Shown here piece by piece: positions 36,869 to 46,915 of a stretch of 64,000 bases of DNA. Numbering within the stretch: position 1 is the stretch's first letter; every line of letters begins with the position of its first letter. Origin of the DNA: Verrucomicrobiales bacterium (GTDB taxonomy: Bacteria; Verrucomicrobiota; Verrucomicrobiia; Limisphaerales; CAIMTB01); the NCBI GenBank assembly GCA_016795425.1, contig JAEUHG010000009.1, positions 1 to 64,000 of the forward strand, written 5' to 3'. A model generated the notes under the pieces. It saw nothing but the letters and a program-made list of their open reading frames with translations. It was not told the DNA's origin and did no database searches. The position numbers and the translations under genes are program-made.

Positions 36869-37744
36869 GTGCGCGGGGTCCGACGGCAGGGTGCCTCAAA
36901 TCCCGTTCTGGTGCTCTGCTTCGCGACACGTCCGTCTTTCAACCGCCGGAGATCCCGGGGTGCGTTCACCCTGATCGAGTTGCTGGTGGTGATCGCCATT
37001 ATTGCCATCCTGGCCTCGATCCTACTTCCGGCATTGGCGAAGGCGAAACAACAGGCGCACCGCATCAAGTGCCTCAACAATGCGCGGCAATTGACGATCA
37101 CCTGGGTTCTCTACGGCGGCGATCACGAGGAGCGTATCGTGGCCAATGGCGCCCAGCAGGGTCCGGGCCGTTCGACCTTGTGGGTGGGCGGCGCCTACCA
37201 CAATTTCCGGCCAGCCTTCACCAATCCGCTCTACCTGCTGGATCCGAAATTGGCGGCGTTCGCCCCTTACCTCACCGACAAGGCGCCGTACAAATGTCCG
37301 TCCGACAAGACGACCTACATCGTGGAGCGCGGGCGGCCGATACCCCAGATTCGGAGCTATGCCTTGAATCTGTATGTCGGCCCGACCGAATCCATGGCCG
37401 AGCGGCTTTCGACGCGCTATGTGGCGTATCGAACGACCGCCCAGATTGCCGAGCCGTCGATGACGTTTCTATTCCAGGACGTGACACCTCAGAGTCTGTG
37501 TACACCGGCCTTTATATTGCCGATGCCGGGGCAGGGGGAACGATGGTTTCATCTGCCGGCGACCCACCACAACAACGGTGGGGTTCTGACCTTCACCGAC
37601 GGTCATGCAGAAGCCCATCGATGGCTGGATTCCCGGACCATACGGAGCACCACCGCGGGGCAGCGGATCGCCCACGAGACCCCGGCGGCGAACAGCCAGG
37701 ACCTGAAATGGCTGCGGGACCGAACGACCCGGCCCGTCCGATGA
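36869..37744 (+). CDS. Type IV pseudopilin-like protein with H-x9-DG C-terminus
   Basis: 291 residues from a GTG at 36869; the exact start is uncertain because no ATG precedes the signal. The prepilin signal is [18 protein letters not shown] with cleavage expected after the G (about residue 31), then [19 protein letters not shown], typical of Planctomycetes/Verrucomicrobia families that exist in hundreds of copies. The C-terminal [21 protein letters not shown] carries the H-x9-DG-type motif. Such proteins are secreted-pilin-like and their role is unknown. Directly followed by the 46-bp palindrome. Confidence 0.85.
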   Translation: MRGVRRQGASNPVLVLCFATRPSFNRRRSRGAFTLIELLVVIAIIAILASILLPALAKAKQQAHRIKCLNNARQLTITWVLYGGDHEERIVANGAQQGPGRSTLWVGGAYHNFRPAFTNPLYLLDPKLAAFAPYLTDKAPYKCPSDKTTYIVERGRPIPQIRSYALNLYVGPTESMAERLSTRYVAYRTTAQIAEPSMTFLFQDVTPQSLCTPAFILPMPGQGERWFHLPATHHNNGGVLTFTDGHAEAHRWLDSRTIRSTTAGQRIAHETPAANSQDLKWLRDRTTRPVR

Positions 37745-37790
37745 GCCTGAGCCGAGACTTGTAACAATTGTTACAAGTCTCGGCTCAGGC
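37745..37790. terminator. Perfect 46-bp palindrome between convergent genes (probable bidirectional terminator)
   Basis: Arms of 23 bases match exactly with no spacer; the centre is AACAATTGTT and the outer ends are GCCTGAGCC / GGCTCAGGC. It occupies nearly all of the 53-base gap between the stop codons of the pseudopilin-like gene (37744) and the DUF1501 gene (37798). The RNA hairpin would have a four-base AATT-type loop in both directions. A binding site is an alternative, but the position between convergent stops favours termination. Confidence 0.65.
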
Positions 37791-37797
37791 GGGCAGG

Positions 37798-39273
37798 TCA
37801 GGCGAAGAGTTTGTGCACCGGGGCGGCTTTGACGAGTTCGCGCGGTTGGTTGAGGTGGTTGTACACAATGGTCGCAGGATCGATGCCGAAGGCGTGATAG
37901 ATCGTCGCGAGCAGTTCCGTGGGATGGACGGGATCCTCCAACGGGCTCGAAGCGGTTTTGTCGGACTTCCCGTGGACGTAGCCCCGCCGGATGCCCGCGC
38001 CGCCGATGACGGAGGTGTAGCAGTAGGGCCAGTGGTCACGGCCATCGGGGCTGTTGCTATTGCCGGAAGTGCTGACTCCCTTTTCCGGGCTGCGCCCGAA
38101 CTCACCAATGGCGACCACCAGGGTCTCGGAGAGGAGTCCACGTTGGTCGAGGTCCTCGAAGAGCGCGCTCAAGCCCTGGTCCAGCATGGGCGCCGATTGG
38201 TTCTTCATTCGTTCATAGAGGCCGACGTGGACGTCCCAGGAGTGGTTGTCGGAATTGGCGATTTTGGGCCAGACAACCTCGACGACGCGGGTACCGGCCT
38301 CCACGAGGCGGCGGGCGAGCAGGCAGCTTTGGCCGAAAGTATTGCGTCCATAGCGATCACGGGTGCCATCGGATTCCTGGCCGAGATCGAAGGCATTGCG
38401 CGCCTTGCCGGAGATGATGAGGTTGAGCGCCCGTTGATAGTATTCGTCGAGGTTGTACTGACCGACGGCTTTTTCGATGTCGGGCATGGCGGCGTTAAGG
38501 GTGTCGCGGAGGCGGGCACGACGCTCGAGTCGTAGCGCAAAGACGTCCTGGGGCAGCTTCAGGTCATCGGTCTTGATGCGGTCCATCTTGGCCATGTCCA
38601 TGTCGTCGCCTTCGGGATAGAGGTAATAGGGGTCGAAGGCGCGTCCGAGAAAGCCCGCGGTGCCGCCTTTGCCGACGACATTGGATTCCTGGAGGGGGCG
38701 GGGGAGCATGACGAACGGGAGCATGGGCTCGTCGAGCGGCTTCAAGCGCACGATATTGGAGCCGAAATTGGGGAAGTCCTTTGGGTTGGGGGGCTCGAGT
38801 TGACCGGAGGGAGAGACCTTGTCGGTGGTGTAGCCGGTCATGATCTGGTAGATCGCGGCGGTGTGGTTGAAGAGTCCGTTCGGCGTGTAGCTCATCGAAC
38901 GGATCATGGTGAACCGGTCGTTGACCTTGGCGAGGCGGGGGAGGAGTTCAGTGAATTCGACACCCGGCAGTTGGGTGGGGATGGCCTTGAACGGGCTTCG
39001 GATCTTGTCGGGGACATTGTCCTTGGGATCCCAGAGGTCGAGATGGCTGGGGCCGCCTTGGAGGTAAACGAGGATGACGCTTTTGGCGCGTCCCCATCCC
39101 GGGCCGCCGGCAATGGCGGCGGAAGTGCCTTCGGCCCGGGCACGGAGGCCGAGGCATTGGCCGAGGGAGAGTCCGAGCAGCGAGGAACCTCCGAGTCGGA
39201 GGAGGTCGCGCCGCGACATTCTGAGCTCCGCATTGCAGAGATCGGAGCAGGTGCCACCGGGGAGCCGGATCAT
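37798..39273 (-). CDS. DUF1501 protein with twin-arginine leader
   Basis: 491 residues. The leader [20 protein letters not shown] (residues 19-38) is Tat-like. The DUF1501 body has [27 protein letters not shown], the central [11 protein letters not shown], and the late [10 protein letters not shown] and [10 protein letters not shown], an alkaline-phosphatase/sulfatase-like metal-binding arrangement. DUF1501 genes sit beside PSCyt1/DUF1549/DUF1553 genes in Planctomycetes and Verrucomicrobia, as here (26 bases after the cytochrome gene). Function is unknown; a role in periplasmic polymer degradation has been proposed for such pairs. Confidence 0.93.
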   Translation of the reverse strand: MIRLPGGTCSDLCNAELRMSRRDLLRLGGSSLLGLSLGQCLGLRARAEGTSAAIAGGPGWGRAKSVILVYLQGGPSHLDLWDPKDNVPDKIRSPFKAIPTQLPGVEFTELLPRLAKVNDRFTMIRSMSYTPNGLFNHTAAIYQIMTGYTTDKVSPSGQLEPPNPKDFPNFGSNIVRLKPLDEPMLPFVMLPRPLQESNVVGKGGTAGFLGRAFDPYYLYPEGDDMDMAKMDRIKTDDLKLPQDVFALRLERRARLRDTLNAAMPDIEKAVGQYNLDEYYQRALNLIISGKARNAFDLGQESDGTRDRYGRNTFGQSCLLARRLVEAGTRVVEVVWPKIANSDNHSWDVHVGLYERMKNQSAPMLDQGLSALFEDLDQRGLLSETLVVAIGEFGRSPEKGVSTSGNSNSPDGRDHWPYCYTSVIGGAGIRRGYVHGKSDKTASSPLEDPVHPTELLATIYHAFGIDPATIVYNHLNQPRELVKAAPVHKLFA

Positions 39274-39299
39274 GGTTGGGGTTGGGTTGGGGGTTGGGA

Positions 39300-42200
39300 T
39301 TAACGGTTGAAGAGGAACGCGGGCGTGTTGATGAGCGCCCAGGCAACGTCCTGAGTGGCGGTCACCCGCTTCTCGGCGAGTTGCCGTGAGCTGGCCTGAA
39401 CGTCCTCGCGGAGTTGGAGCAGGGCAGGGTCGATGGGGACGGGACGGCTGGCGCGCGCGAGGTCGCGTTCGAGTTCGGCGAGTCGATGATCGGCGGGCAA
39501 AGGTTGTCGCGCGAGTTCGAGATGGAAATCGCGCTGGAGCGCATCGGGGTCGGCGGCGCGAACGAATTGCAGGAGGCGCTCCGTTTGCTTGCCGTTCCGA
39601 CGATGGGCCGGGGTGTCGAGAATGGGCCGGAGATCCGCTGGCAGTCCTTCGTCCGTGGGATTCGGGCTGGTCGTGACCCAGAGGCGAAAGCGGCCAACTT
39701 CGTAGGGAGCTTCGTAGGAGTGGACGAGGGTGAACCGGAAGGCGACGCCATTGGTGTCGCCGACGGGTTTGTCGAAGGCAAAAGCAGCCCAGTGCGGGCG
39801 GCCGGTGGCCTTGCCAATGCCCCAGCCATCGCGGCGGCCTTGTTCGCGAATCCCGTTGAAGAGTTGAGCCGCGTCCAGTCCCTCCGCCGCGGAGTCGGCA
39901 GCGCCGCGGGCAATGGGGGCACGGGTGTAGTTTTGCTGATTGGTACGCGGAGCAGTCTCGACCACCACTTCGGCGAGAACAAAGTCGCCGTCCTTATGTC
40001 CCGGTCCGAAAGCCGGGAGATTGGCGTCAGGCAGGACCTCGAGTTTGAAGCCGGTGATGCCGGTGAGCTGGGTCTCGGCCGTGACCGTGTAGTTGGGAAG
40101 TTCGCCGACGCTGGCGACGGAGCGGACGGAGCCGTCCGCGAGCTTTTGCAGGCGCGCGGAGCCACCGACAGCGAGGTCCTTGGGATCGAGCGCGACCCAA
40201 TCGGTGCCGCGGCGTTTGGCGTCGAGGGACGCCTCCCAGGACTCGGTCAAACGGCGGAGGGCGGGTTCCTGTTCGGCGACTTTTGCTTCGGCATCAGCGA
40301 TGCGGTCGAGGCGGTGGCGTTGGGCGGCGGCGATTTTGGGAGCCCGTTCGGCGAGGTAATCGGAGAGAGCCTTCTCGGCACGGTTGATGGCCTCGCTGCG
40401 TTCCCGGTCGAGGGAAGGTTTTCGCTGGGCCCAGGCGGCCTCGGCCTTGGCGAGTTCCTGGGTGAGGCGGGTATGGGCGAGTTCGAGTCCGGCGGCGTGT
40501 TCGACCACGGCGGCCTTCTCGAGGTCGGAGGCCGGACGATTGAGGACGCGGACGAAGAGTTCATCCGCGAGTTTGCGGTCGTCGGATTCGGATCGGGCGA
40601 GTTGTCCGAGGGCATTCTCGGGATCGCGGACCGCATCGGAAACGGCGGGTCCGCTGAGCAGTGCCATGACGGAGCTGAGTTTGATATCGTTGCTGCGTTC
40701 ACATTCGCAGGCACTTTCGCGGGGAGGTCGGCCGAGGTTGGCGAGGAATCCGCTGGGCAGATCGACGGCGGAATCGACCAGTTGGGCGGCGCGGGTGCCT
40801 GGGGAGGCTCCTGGGAAACTGGGGAGGGTTCCAGTGACGCGGTAAACGGCATCGAGCAGGACTTCGGCTGGGAGGCGTCGCGGCAGGGCGTGGGAGTAGT
40901 TCTGGGTGTCGTCGGAATTCCAGCGGTGGGTGGTGAGGGAGAGCTGATAGACCCGCGATTGGCAGATTTGACGGAGGATATGCCGGGTATTGAAGCCGCT
41001 TTCAACGAACTCACGGGTGAGGTGCTCGAGCAGTTCCGGGTTCGTCGGCGGATTGCCGGCGCGGATATCGTCCAGGGGTTCGACGAGTCCGACGCCGAGA
41101 AGGTAGCCCCAGAGGCGGTTGACGTAGCTGGAGGCGAAGTAGCGGTTGTCCGTGGAGGTGAGCCAGGCGGCCAGCTGCGCTCGTCGAGGAGCGTTGGTGG
41201 CGGTGGTCGGAGTGGTGAAATGATTGGTGGCCGCGGTGAAGGGGAATGACGCCGTGACGATTTTGCCGGTGCGATCGTGTTTGACGCCGCCCTCGGGTTG
41301 GTCGGCGACGATTTCGAAGAGCGGTTTGGATCCTTCGACGGCGCTGCCACCGATACGGCGATCGCCACTGGCATCATCCTTGGAGAGGCGGACCTGGGCG
41401 AAGAACTGGGCGAGATGATAGTATTGGTCCTGGGTCCAGCGTTCGAACGGGTGGTCGTGGCACTTGTTGCAATTGAAACGGGTGGCGAGGAAGAGGTGGG
41501 TGGTGGTTTCCATCGCCTCGGTGGGTTCGCGAAGGATCTTCCAGTAGGACGCTGGCGGGTTGTCCTTGTTGGAACCGGTGGCTTCGAGAAGTCGGCGGAC
41601 GAATTGATCGTAGGGCGTGTTGGCGGCGATTTCGCGACGGATCCATTCGCGAAAGAGTTTGGCGCCTTCCTCACCCAGGAACTTGCGGTTTACCTGGAGA
41701 AGATCGGCCCACTTATTGGCCCAATGATCGACGTAATCCTGGCTGTTGAGGAGCTTCTCGACGAGGGCGTCACGTTTACTGCGACGATCGCGCGGGTTGC
41801 CCAGGAACTCGCGAACCTCCTGCGCAGTGGGAGGAAGACCGGTGAGGTCGAGCGACACGCGCCGGATGAAATCGGCATCGCTGCAAAGGTCGCTGGGCAG
41901 GATTTTGAGTCGGCGCCACTTTGCCGCCACCAGTTCATCGATGCGGTTGTTGGCGGGAGGGTCCGACCAGGCGAAACCGGACCGATCGCCCATGACGGTG
42001 ACGGTGGTGGCGGCGTAGCTGCCTTCGTAACGGGCGAGAATCGGGGCTTCACCGCGGCGCAGCGTGGTAATGAGACCGGCGGCATCCGCAGTGGCGACAT
42101 CGGCGTTGCCGCTCTCGACGAAGGCGTCGGTGGTGACATCGCGCGTCGTGCCGTCGGTGTAGGTCGCCACGACGCGGATCTGCTGTCGGGATCCCACTTT

Positions 42201-44492
42201 CTGGACGACAGGATTCTGGGGCATGAGGGTGATGCCGGCGACTTTGGGCGAATTGAGGTCAAGGCGGGCGCCGTCGGCGATCCATTGCCGAAGAATCTGG
42301 TAATGATCCGAGCCGGGAGGGGTCCGCTGTCCGCCTTCGTGGGGGACCGCGCCGGTGGCTTTGAGCAGCATCAGACTTTCATCCGGCGAGGCGAGGTTAA
42401 CGCGGCGGGCGGCGAGGTCATCGGTGAGACCGCGGACATCGAAGACCGGGTCATAGCCGCGGAGCGACATCTTGAAGCCGGCCTTGCCTTCCCGGGAGCC
42501 GTGGCAGGTCCCGGCGCTGCATCCCAGTTTGCTGAGGACTGGATTGACGTCGCGGACGAAGTCGGCGTCGAAGGTGGAATGAGACAGGTCGACCTCCAGT
42601 GGGACCTCGACGGTTTTCCCACCGAAAGTGATGCCGAGCGATGGCACCGGCTGGGCTGAGTTCGGAAGCGCGCCCGGTGCCGCGGTCGGGTGAAGGGTCA
42701 GCAGGCCGTGCGCGGAGACCGCGATTTCGACCGTGGCATCGGACGGCCGGGTGTACTGGGAGTGGCGGGTGACATCGAAGGACTCACCCGCGTCGTTGCT
42801 GGCGGTGACGAGGAGTTGAATGCGCTCGTTACGGCTGGTGAAACGGACGCGATCGGGGACGACGGCGAGGCGGGTGACGGCGTTGGCAGGGGGAACTTCC
42901 TCGGTGGAGGGAGCGGCTTTGCCCGCAAGAGTGGGCGCTGGTGGGGAGAGGGGAGGACTCGTGGGGTTGGAGGGATCGTCCTCGAGAGGCGCCGCGGCAA
43001 AAACCATTTCGATGACACCGGACTCGACGCCGATCATGAGGATATTGCCGGCGCCGGTGCCGGCTGCGACACGGCGTCCATCAGGGCTGAAGCGGATGGC
43101 GTAGACGGGAGCTGTTCCGATTTTGAGCTGATGCAGGAGTCGGACGTCGGCGGTGGTGAAACGTTGGATGGCTTCGCGTTCCTCAGCTGAGTATTCGCCA
43201 CTGGTTTTTTGGTACGCCTTGAGGAGGGCGTCGGGAATCACGGGATCAAACTTGGCGGCGTAGAGGTTGACGCCGCCCCGGCTGTCGAGGCTGGCGCAGG
43301 CAGCGACGAGGTTACCGTCCGGGCTGTAATCGACCCCAAAAACGCGACCCTCCATCTCGGGGAATCGGCGAAGCAGGGTGGCATTGTCCCCGATTTTGCG
43401 GGCGGCCTGTCGGAACACTTGGAAAACTTGGGGTTGGCCGTCGGAGCCGCCGACCAGGATTTCGTCGCGGGACGGGTGGCGGGCGACGCCGAGCAGCCCC
43501 CCACGCAGGGCTCCCGGAGTGATCGAAGTGATGTTGTCGATAAAGCGTTGCGTGGCGACCTCCGTGAGCTTGGCGGTCATATCGCGGCCGACCGAGATGA
43601 CGTGGGTGCCGTTGGAAGAGAAGACCGTGTCGAGGACCCAGTCTTCGTGAGCCATTTGGTGCAGGATTTGTTTTCCGGAAGCGGCTTCGATGGCTCGGAC
43701 CGTTTTGTCGGGGCAACCGAAGGCGATCCACCGGCCATCGGGCGACCAACTCACGCCGTAAACGGTGTCATGCCCGACGGTGACGGACGTCTTGAGTTCA
43801 CGTTTTTCGACATCCCAAATCTGGATTTCGCCCAGACGTGCCGGTTGGCCGCCGGCTGCGGCGAGAAATTTGCCATCGGGTGAGAAGCGCACGGATTGAA
43901 TGCGTTCCGAAAGGCCGATGAGGCGGGCGGCGAGACCGGAGCCGTCGCTGTGATGAAGCAGGATCTCGTGATGACCGGCGACGGCCAGCCATGCGCCGTC
44001 GGGCGAGAAATCGATGGAAGTGATGGCGGGCGGGCGGGAATACCGGGGTGGATGATGCAGGTCGTAGACGGGGCGGGCGTTTGGCGGGGTGTCATCGACG
44101 GCACCTTCCGCGATCCAGCGCTCAATGAGGTGGATATCGGTCTCGGCGAGCGGGGGCTTGCCCGGTGGCATCTCCGCCTTGCCATCCGTCGGCCGGATCT
44201 GTTCGAGGAGATGGCTGGCGGCGACCTGGTTCGTGTTGATGGGCGGTTTGCCGCTTTCGCCGGCGACCAGCAGACGCGCGTGGTCCGTGAGGATGAAGCC
44301 GCCCTTTGCCTTGGCCGGCTGATGGCATCCGGCGCACTGCGCTTGCAGGATGGGGCTAACTTGGCGGTGGTAGCTGACTCGAAGGGGAGCGCTGTTGGTA
44401 GGCGGCGGCTCAGCCGCGCTTGCGGCCGGCGCAAAGCGGGCGATGGCGATAGCCACGAGGACGACGGCGTGGAAGGGTACGAACCGGTTCAT
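39300..44492 (-). CDS. Multidomain planctomycete-type cytochrome: PSCyt1, WD40, Ig-like, DUF1549, DUF1553
   Basis: 1730 residues from the ATG at 44492, which gives a signal peptide ([17 protein letters not shown]); an upstream frame extension lacks one. Domains in order: PSCyt1 with Cys53-x2-Cys56-His57 ([14 protein letters not shown]); WD40-like repeats about 140-480 ([23 protein letters not shown]); an immunoglobulin-like segment about 540-640; a second haem-like site CSAGTCHG near 660; another Ig-like segment; DUF1549 with [12 protein letters not shown] near 1008; DUF1553 from about 1130; then a coiled segment and a C-terminal extension. Three potential haem c sites and a propeller on one chain suggest periplasmic electron transfer coupled to substrate binding. 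Partner of the downstream DUF1501 gene; the substrate is unknown. Confidence 0.93.
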   Translation of the reverse strand: MNRFVPFHAVVLVAIAIARFAPAASAAEPPPTNSAPLRVSYHRQVSPILQAQCAGCHQPAKAKGGFILTDHARLLVAGESGKPPINTNQVAASHLLEQIRPTDGKAEMPPGKPPLAETDIHLIERWIAEGAVDDTPPNARPVYDLHHPPRYSRPPAITSIDFSPDGAWLAVAGHHEILLHHSDGSGLAARLIGLSERIQSVRFSPDGKFLAAAGGQPARLGEIQIWDVEKRELKTSVTVGHDTVYGVSWSPDGRWIAFGCPDKTVRAIEAASGKQILHQMAHEDWVLDTVFSSNGTHVISVGRDMTAKLTEVATQRFIDNITSITPGALRGGLLGVARHPSRDEILVGGSDGQPQVFQVFRQAARKIGDNATLLRRFPEMEGRVFGVDYSPDGNLVAACASLDSRGGVNLYAAKFDPVIPDALLKAYQKTSGEYSAEEREAIQRFTTADVRLLHQLKIGTAPVYAIRFSPDGRRVAAGTGAGNILMIGVESGVIEMVFAAAPLEDDPSNPTSPPLSPPAPTLAGKAAPSTEEVPPANAVTRLAVVPDRVRFTSRNERIQLLVTASNDAGESFDVTRHSQYTRPSDATVEIAVSAHGLLTLHPTAAPGALPNSAQPVPSLGITFGGKTVEVPLEVDLSHSTFDADFVRDVNPVLSKLGCSAGTCHGSREGKAGFKMSLRGYDPVFDVRGLTDDLAARRVNLASPDESLMLLKATGAVPHEGGQRTPPGSDHYQILRQWIADGARLDLNSPKVAGITLMPQNPVVQKVGSRQQIRVVATYTDGTTRDVTTDAFVESGNADVATADAAGLITTLRRGEAPILARYEGSYAATTVTVMGDRSGFAWSDPPANNRIDELVAAKWRRLKILPSDLCSDADFIRRVSLDLTGLPPTAQEVREFLGNPRDRRSKRDALVEKLLNSQDYVDHWANKWADLLQVNRKFLGEEGAKLFREWIRREIAANTPYDQFVRRLLEATGSNKDNPPASYWKILREPTEAMETTTHLFLATRFNCNKCHDHPFERWTQDQYYHLAQFFAQVRLSKDDASGDRRIGGSAVEGSKPLFEIVADQPEGGVKHDRTGKIVTASFPFTAATNHFTTPTTATNAPRRAQLAAWLTSTDNRYFASSYVNRLWGYLLGVGLVEPLDDIRAGNPPTNPELLEHLTREFVESGFNTRHILRQICQSRVYQLSLTTHRWNSDDTQNYSHALPRRLPAEVLLDAVYRVTGTLPSFPGASPGTRAAQLVDSAVDLPSGFLANLGRPPRESACECERSNDIKLSSVMALLSGPAVSDAVRDPENALGQLARSESDDRKLADELFVRVLNRPASDLEKAAVVEHAAGLELAHTRLTQELAKAEAAWAQRKPSLDRERSEAINRAEKALSDYLAERAPKIAAAQRHRLDRIADAEAKVAEQEPALRRLTESWEASLDAKRRGTDWVALDPKDLAVGGSARLQKLADGSVRSVASVGELPNYTVTAETQLTGITGFKLEVLPDANLPAFGPGHKDGDFVLAEVVVETAPRTNQQNYTRAPIARGAADSAAEGLDAAQLFNGIREQGRRDGWGIGKATGRPHWAAFAFDKPVGDTNGVAFRFTLVHSYEAPYEVGRFRLWVTTSPNPTDEGLPADLRPILDTPAHRRNGKQTERLLQFVRAADPDALQRDFHLELARQPLPADHRLAELERDLARASRPVPIDPALLQLREDVQASSRQLAEKRVTATQDVAWALINTPAFLFNR

Positions 44493-44611
44493 GGAATGGG
44501 GTGGGCGACCGGATAAGACATGCTGCACCTGGGATGTAAGCACGGTAATGACCGACGGCAGCGTCGGGCAAGCCCTGCCTTCGATCCATTTGGGGCGCCA
44601 ATGCGGTCGGT

Positions 44612-45082
44612 CTATCGGCGGAGGCGCGGGAAGAAGGGACCGACCTGCCGGGAGTAGTCGGCATAGTCGGGAAACGTCGCACGTAGCCAGACCTCCTCGC
44701 GGCGGGCCTTGGCGATGAAGAAGGGGATGAGGACAGCGGCCAAGCCGAGCGACGCCGCACTTTGGAAAAGGAGGGCCCAACCGCCGCTGGCGAGGAGCAC
44801 GCTCACGTAGAGAGGATGTCGGCACCAGCGATACACACCGCGACGCACCAGGACGGAGCCGGGTCGCGGACGAGGAAATGGTGTGCGATTTCGGCCGAGC
44901 TGAACCACGCCGGCGACACCGATGATTCCGCCGAGTGCGAAGAGGACGCCGCCCGCAACGAGGCTGCCGGGGGAGTGCCAGGTGGCGGGAAGGAGCGGTC
45001 CGGCGGCCAGTTGGGCGGCCATGAGCACACTCTGAGCCCAGACCCAGGCCGCGCCGCGTCCTGGTGGGAGGGCGGCTGTCAC
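44612..45082 (-). CDS. Isoprenylcysteine carboxyl methyltransferase-like membrane protein
   Basis: 156 residues from a GTG at 45082 that overlaps the TGA of the upstream gene (GTGA), the reason for choosing it over a GTG at 45106. Four hydrophobic helices precede the family motif RRGVYRWCRHPLYVSVLL and the closing EEVWLRATFPDYADYSRQV. ICMT-like bacterial proteins transfer methyl groups from SAM at the membrane or have unknown roles; here it is the last gene of the ArsR transcript. The CRHP motif that contacts SAM is intact. Confidence 0.82.
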   Translation of the reverse strand: MTAALPPGRGAAWVWAQSVLMAAQLAAGPLLPATWHSPGSLVAGGVLFALGGIIGVAGVVQLGRNRTPFPRPRPGSVLVRRGVYRWCRHPLYVSVLLASGGWALLFQSAASLGLAAVLIPFFIAKARREEVWLRATFPDYADYSRQVGPFFPRLRR

Positions 45083-45783
45083 GGGGCGGGAAGCGTCACC
45101 CGCCACAGGCCGCGAAGGTCGCCGAGTTTGAAGCCCCGCGCGGCGTCGCTGGGGTAGAGTCGGTCGATCACCGCCAAAGTGGCCGGATGGATATCAGAAC
45201 CCGGTTGACCGTGGCACTGGAGGCAGAGCGGGTTGCCCAGGATGATGGGAGCGACGAATTCGGCGCGCCCGGCGGCATTGGTCACGACGAGCGGTACAAG
45301 ATTGGTGGTGACGGCCAGTTGGGATTGGTAGTTCCGAATCCACTCCAACTCGGCGGCGGAGGCCTGGTTGGCGGGATTCCGTGCCTTATGGCTGGCGCGT
45401 CGGATCTCGGCGCCGCGGGCATTGGCCACCGTGGCAACGATGGGAGCGACATTGACCGAGCAGAACTCGAGGGCATTGCTGGGGCCGGAGCGTCCGATGG
45501 CCGTCATCAGGTTGGAACTGAGAACGGAAAACGCCTGGGCAACGATCTGCTTGCCTGTCTCCCTGGGATCAGTGCTGGGCGCGGGCGAAGGAGCGACGGG
45601 TGCGGCGACGGTGGCGGCGGATGTGGGTGGCGGCGAGGAGACGTCGCATCCGAGAAGGAGTGAGCCGGCGAGGACGAGGGAGAGCGCGGCGTGGGAGGGG
45701 AGAATGCTTGGGCGGAGCTGTTGAAATGGGGAACCTTCAGTGGGGCGGGGTTGGCCGCGGCGGTGGTGTGGCGGGGGGGTCAT
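45079..45783 (-). CDS. DUF3365 (Tll0287-like) haem-binding lipoprotein
   Basis: 234 residues. A lipobox with Cys46 (LVLAGSLLLGC) suggests a lipoprotein after a long n-region. The DUF3365 body includes EFCSVNVAPIVA, KARNPANQAS and FVAPIILGNPLCLQCHG, where Cys187-x2-Cys190-His191 is the haem c site. Such domains act as periplasmic haem sensors or electron carriers. The gene starts 6 bases after the arsR-type gene and overlaps the methyltransferase-like gene downstream, so all three are one transcript. Confidence 0.88.
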   Translation of the reverse strand: MTPPPHHRRGQPRPTEGSPFQQLRPSILPSHAALSLVLAGSLLLGCDVSSPPPTSAATVAAPVAPSPAPSTDPRETGKQIVAQAFSVLSSNLMTAIGRSGPSNALEFCSVNVAPIVATVANARGAEIRRASHKARNPANQASAAELEWIRNYQSQLAVTTNLVPLVVTNAAGRAEFVAPIILGNPLCLQCHGQPGSDIHPATLAVIDRLYPSDAARGFKLGDLRGLWRVTLPAP

Positions 45784-45789
45784 GGTCGT

Positions 45790-46125
45790 TCAGGCGCGAA
45801 GGCCGAAAGCGCGGGCCTGGTCGCCGAAGCGCTTCTGCAGGCTGCCGCAGACCCCTTCGCAGAGTTCGAAGATGCTGGGATCCGAGATGTAGTAGAAGAC
45901 ATTGAGCCCTTCCTTGCGGCGGCCGAGGATACCCGCCTCGGTGAGGGTTTGGAGGTGGCGCGAGACGTTGGCCTGGGTGGCCTGGGTGGCATCGACGAGT
46001 TGAGTGACGTTGCGTTCGCCGTCCTCGAGGGCGATGAGCAGGCGGAGGCGCATGGGTTCGCCGAGGACTCGGAATCGAGCGGCGATGAGTTCGAGGGCCT
46101 GATCCGAGAGCCGTTTGCGATTCAT
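45790..46125 (-). CDS. ArsR-family transcriptional repressor with C-terminal cysteine pair
   Basis: 111 residues from the ATG at 46125. The winged helix is clear: LGEPMRLRLLIALEDGERNVTQLVDAT, then the recognition helix TQANVSRHLQTLTEAGIL and the wing RRKEGLNVFYYI. Cys89 and Cys93 (ELCEGVC) are the only cysteines and could sense metals, sulfide/persulfide or oxidants by analogy with ArsR-family thiol sensors. A 22-bp palindrome 40 bases upstream overlaps a promoter for the divergent genes, so it probably represses both its own operon and the divergent one. The true signal is not visible from sequence. Confidence 0.9.
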   Translation of the reverse strand: MNRKRLSDQALELIAARFRVLGEPMRLRLLIALEDGERNVTQLVDATQATQANVSRHLQTLTEAGILGRRKEGLNVFYYISDPSIFELCEGVCGSLQKRFGDQARAFGLRA

Positions 46126-46152
46126 GCACAGCCATCCTAGCACAAAACGGCG

Positions 46153-46179
46153 TTGACAGTCCATATATGAGTGTATACT
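46153..46179 (+). promoter_or_regulatory. Candidate promoter for the DUF2892-YeeE-RND genes
   Basis: TTGACA at 46153-46158 and TATACT at 46174-46179 match the -35 and -10 consensus closely but with a short 15-base spacer. The -10 lies inside the palindromic operator, as expected for repressor control. The first downstream ATG is at 46316. Confidence 0.5.
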
Positions 46180-46185
46180 CATATA
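46164..46185. promoter_or_regulatory. 22-bp palindromic operator, probable ArsR-family site
   Basis: TATATGAGT and ACTCATATA, 9-base perfect arms, flank a GTAT spacer. AT-rich palindromes of this type are bound by ArsR-family dimers, and the site lies between the arsR-type gene and the genes it would control. Confidence 0.65.
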
Positions 46186-46315
46186 ACAGTAGCTGCGACG
46201 GTGCGTCGCGGGAGTCGGAAATGCAAACAGGAAAACGCTGCGAACCCTGGCCGGTTCGCCATTTCCCCCCTCGCGGATTGGCTTTCGACGCGTCCCGGGC
46301 TACGAGTGCGGACCC

Positions 46316-46525
46316 ATGAAAATTGAAAACGCGATTCGAATTTTGGCGGGGACCATGGTGCTGACCAGCGTGGCGCTGGCGCACTGGGTTCACGAGGCGT
46401 GGTTGCTCCTGGCGGTGTTCGTCGGGATGAACCTGATCCAGTCGGCGTTCACCGGATTTTGTCCGGCCGAGAACATTTTGCGCCGGCTTGGCGTGGGCGG
46501 GAAAGGCGGGTCATGCTGCGGGTAG
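46316..46525 (+). CDS. DUF2892 small membrane protein
   Basis: 69 residues. MKIENAIRILAGTMVLTSVA is the usual DUF2892 opening; two hydrophobic helices follow, and GFCPAENILRRLGV matches the family's closing motif. A Cys-Cys ending (GGSCCG) is notable. DUF2892 also occurs as the membrane part of rhodanese YgaP, so a sulfur-related role fits. First gene on the plus side of the ArsR operator. Confidence 0.85.
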   Translation: MKIENAIRILAGTMVLTSVALAHWVHEAWLLLAVFVGMNLIQSAFTGFCPAENILRRLGVGGKGGSCCG

Positions 46526-46677
46526 TTCTGACGGTGGCGATTGCGGCGGCGGTTGGGGCTCTGCTGGGCATGACCGGCGCCTGTACCGGAGGGACGTGTC
46601 CCCTGACCTCCACCTGGTGGCGCGGGGCGCTGTATGGCGGGGTGATGGGGCTCTTGCTGGCGTTGAGTGGTCGATGA
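46513..46677 (+). CDS. DUF6132-type small membrane protein
   Basis: 54 residues from the ATG at 46513, overlapping the end of the DUF2892 gene by 13 bases. Two hydrophobic helices surround the motif CTGGTCPLTS, which is the signature of DUF6132 proteins. The paired cysteines may face the periplasm and could handle sulfur species; function is unknown. It is too short to be recognised by size alone, but the overlap and motif support it. Confidence 0.75.
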   Translation: MLRVVLTVAIAAAVGALLGMTGACTGGTCPLTSTWWRGALYGGVMGLLLALSGR

Positions 46678-46696
46678 TCCGGAACACTTTGCTACG

Positions 46697-46915
46697 ATGA
46701 ATACTCCGAAGGTTGGATTCCTGGTCCTGGCGATGGCGATGGCGGTGGCGGCGGTGATGGCGTCGCGTTCCCACCGCAACTCCCCGGGTTTCTGCGGGCC
46801 GGCATGCCTGCTGCCTCCCGCCAAGCCAAGCCTGGAGACCGCGGGTGGCGGGTCGACGACGACCGGCGTGGCGGGGGAGTCGGCCTCTCGCGGCCGTGCA
46901 GAAAGGAATCCATGA
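46697..46915 (+). CDS. Small secreted or anchored cysteine protein, possibly truncated
   Basis: 72 residues. Residues 5-22 are hydrophobic (VGFLVLAMAMAVAAVMA) and Cys32 and Cys36 follow (GFCGPACLLPPAKPS), then a low-complexity tail. The stop overlaps the ATG of the first YeeE gene (ATGA). In comparable operons, as far as I recall, the leader is followed by a thioredoxin-like domain; none exists here, so the gene may have lost it or may be a distinct small protein. Confidence in the reading frame rests on the coupling. Confidence 0.6.
   Translation: MNTPKVGFLVLAMAMAVAAVMASRSHRNSPGFCGPACLLPPAKPSLETAGGGSTTTGVAGESASRGRAERNP

Noticed and set aside
39414..41249. 611-codon plus-strand frame opposite the cytochrome gene
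   Set aside because: Gly/Glu-rich shadow of the DUF1553 region with no start signal or motif.
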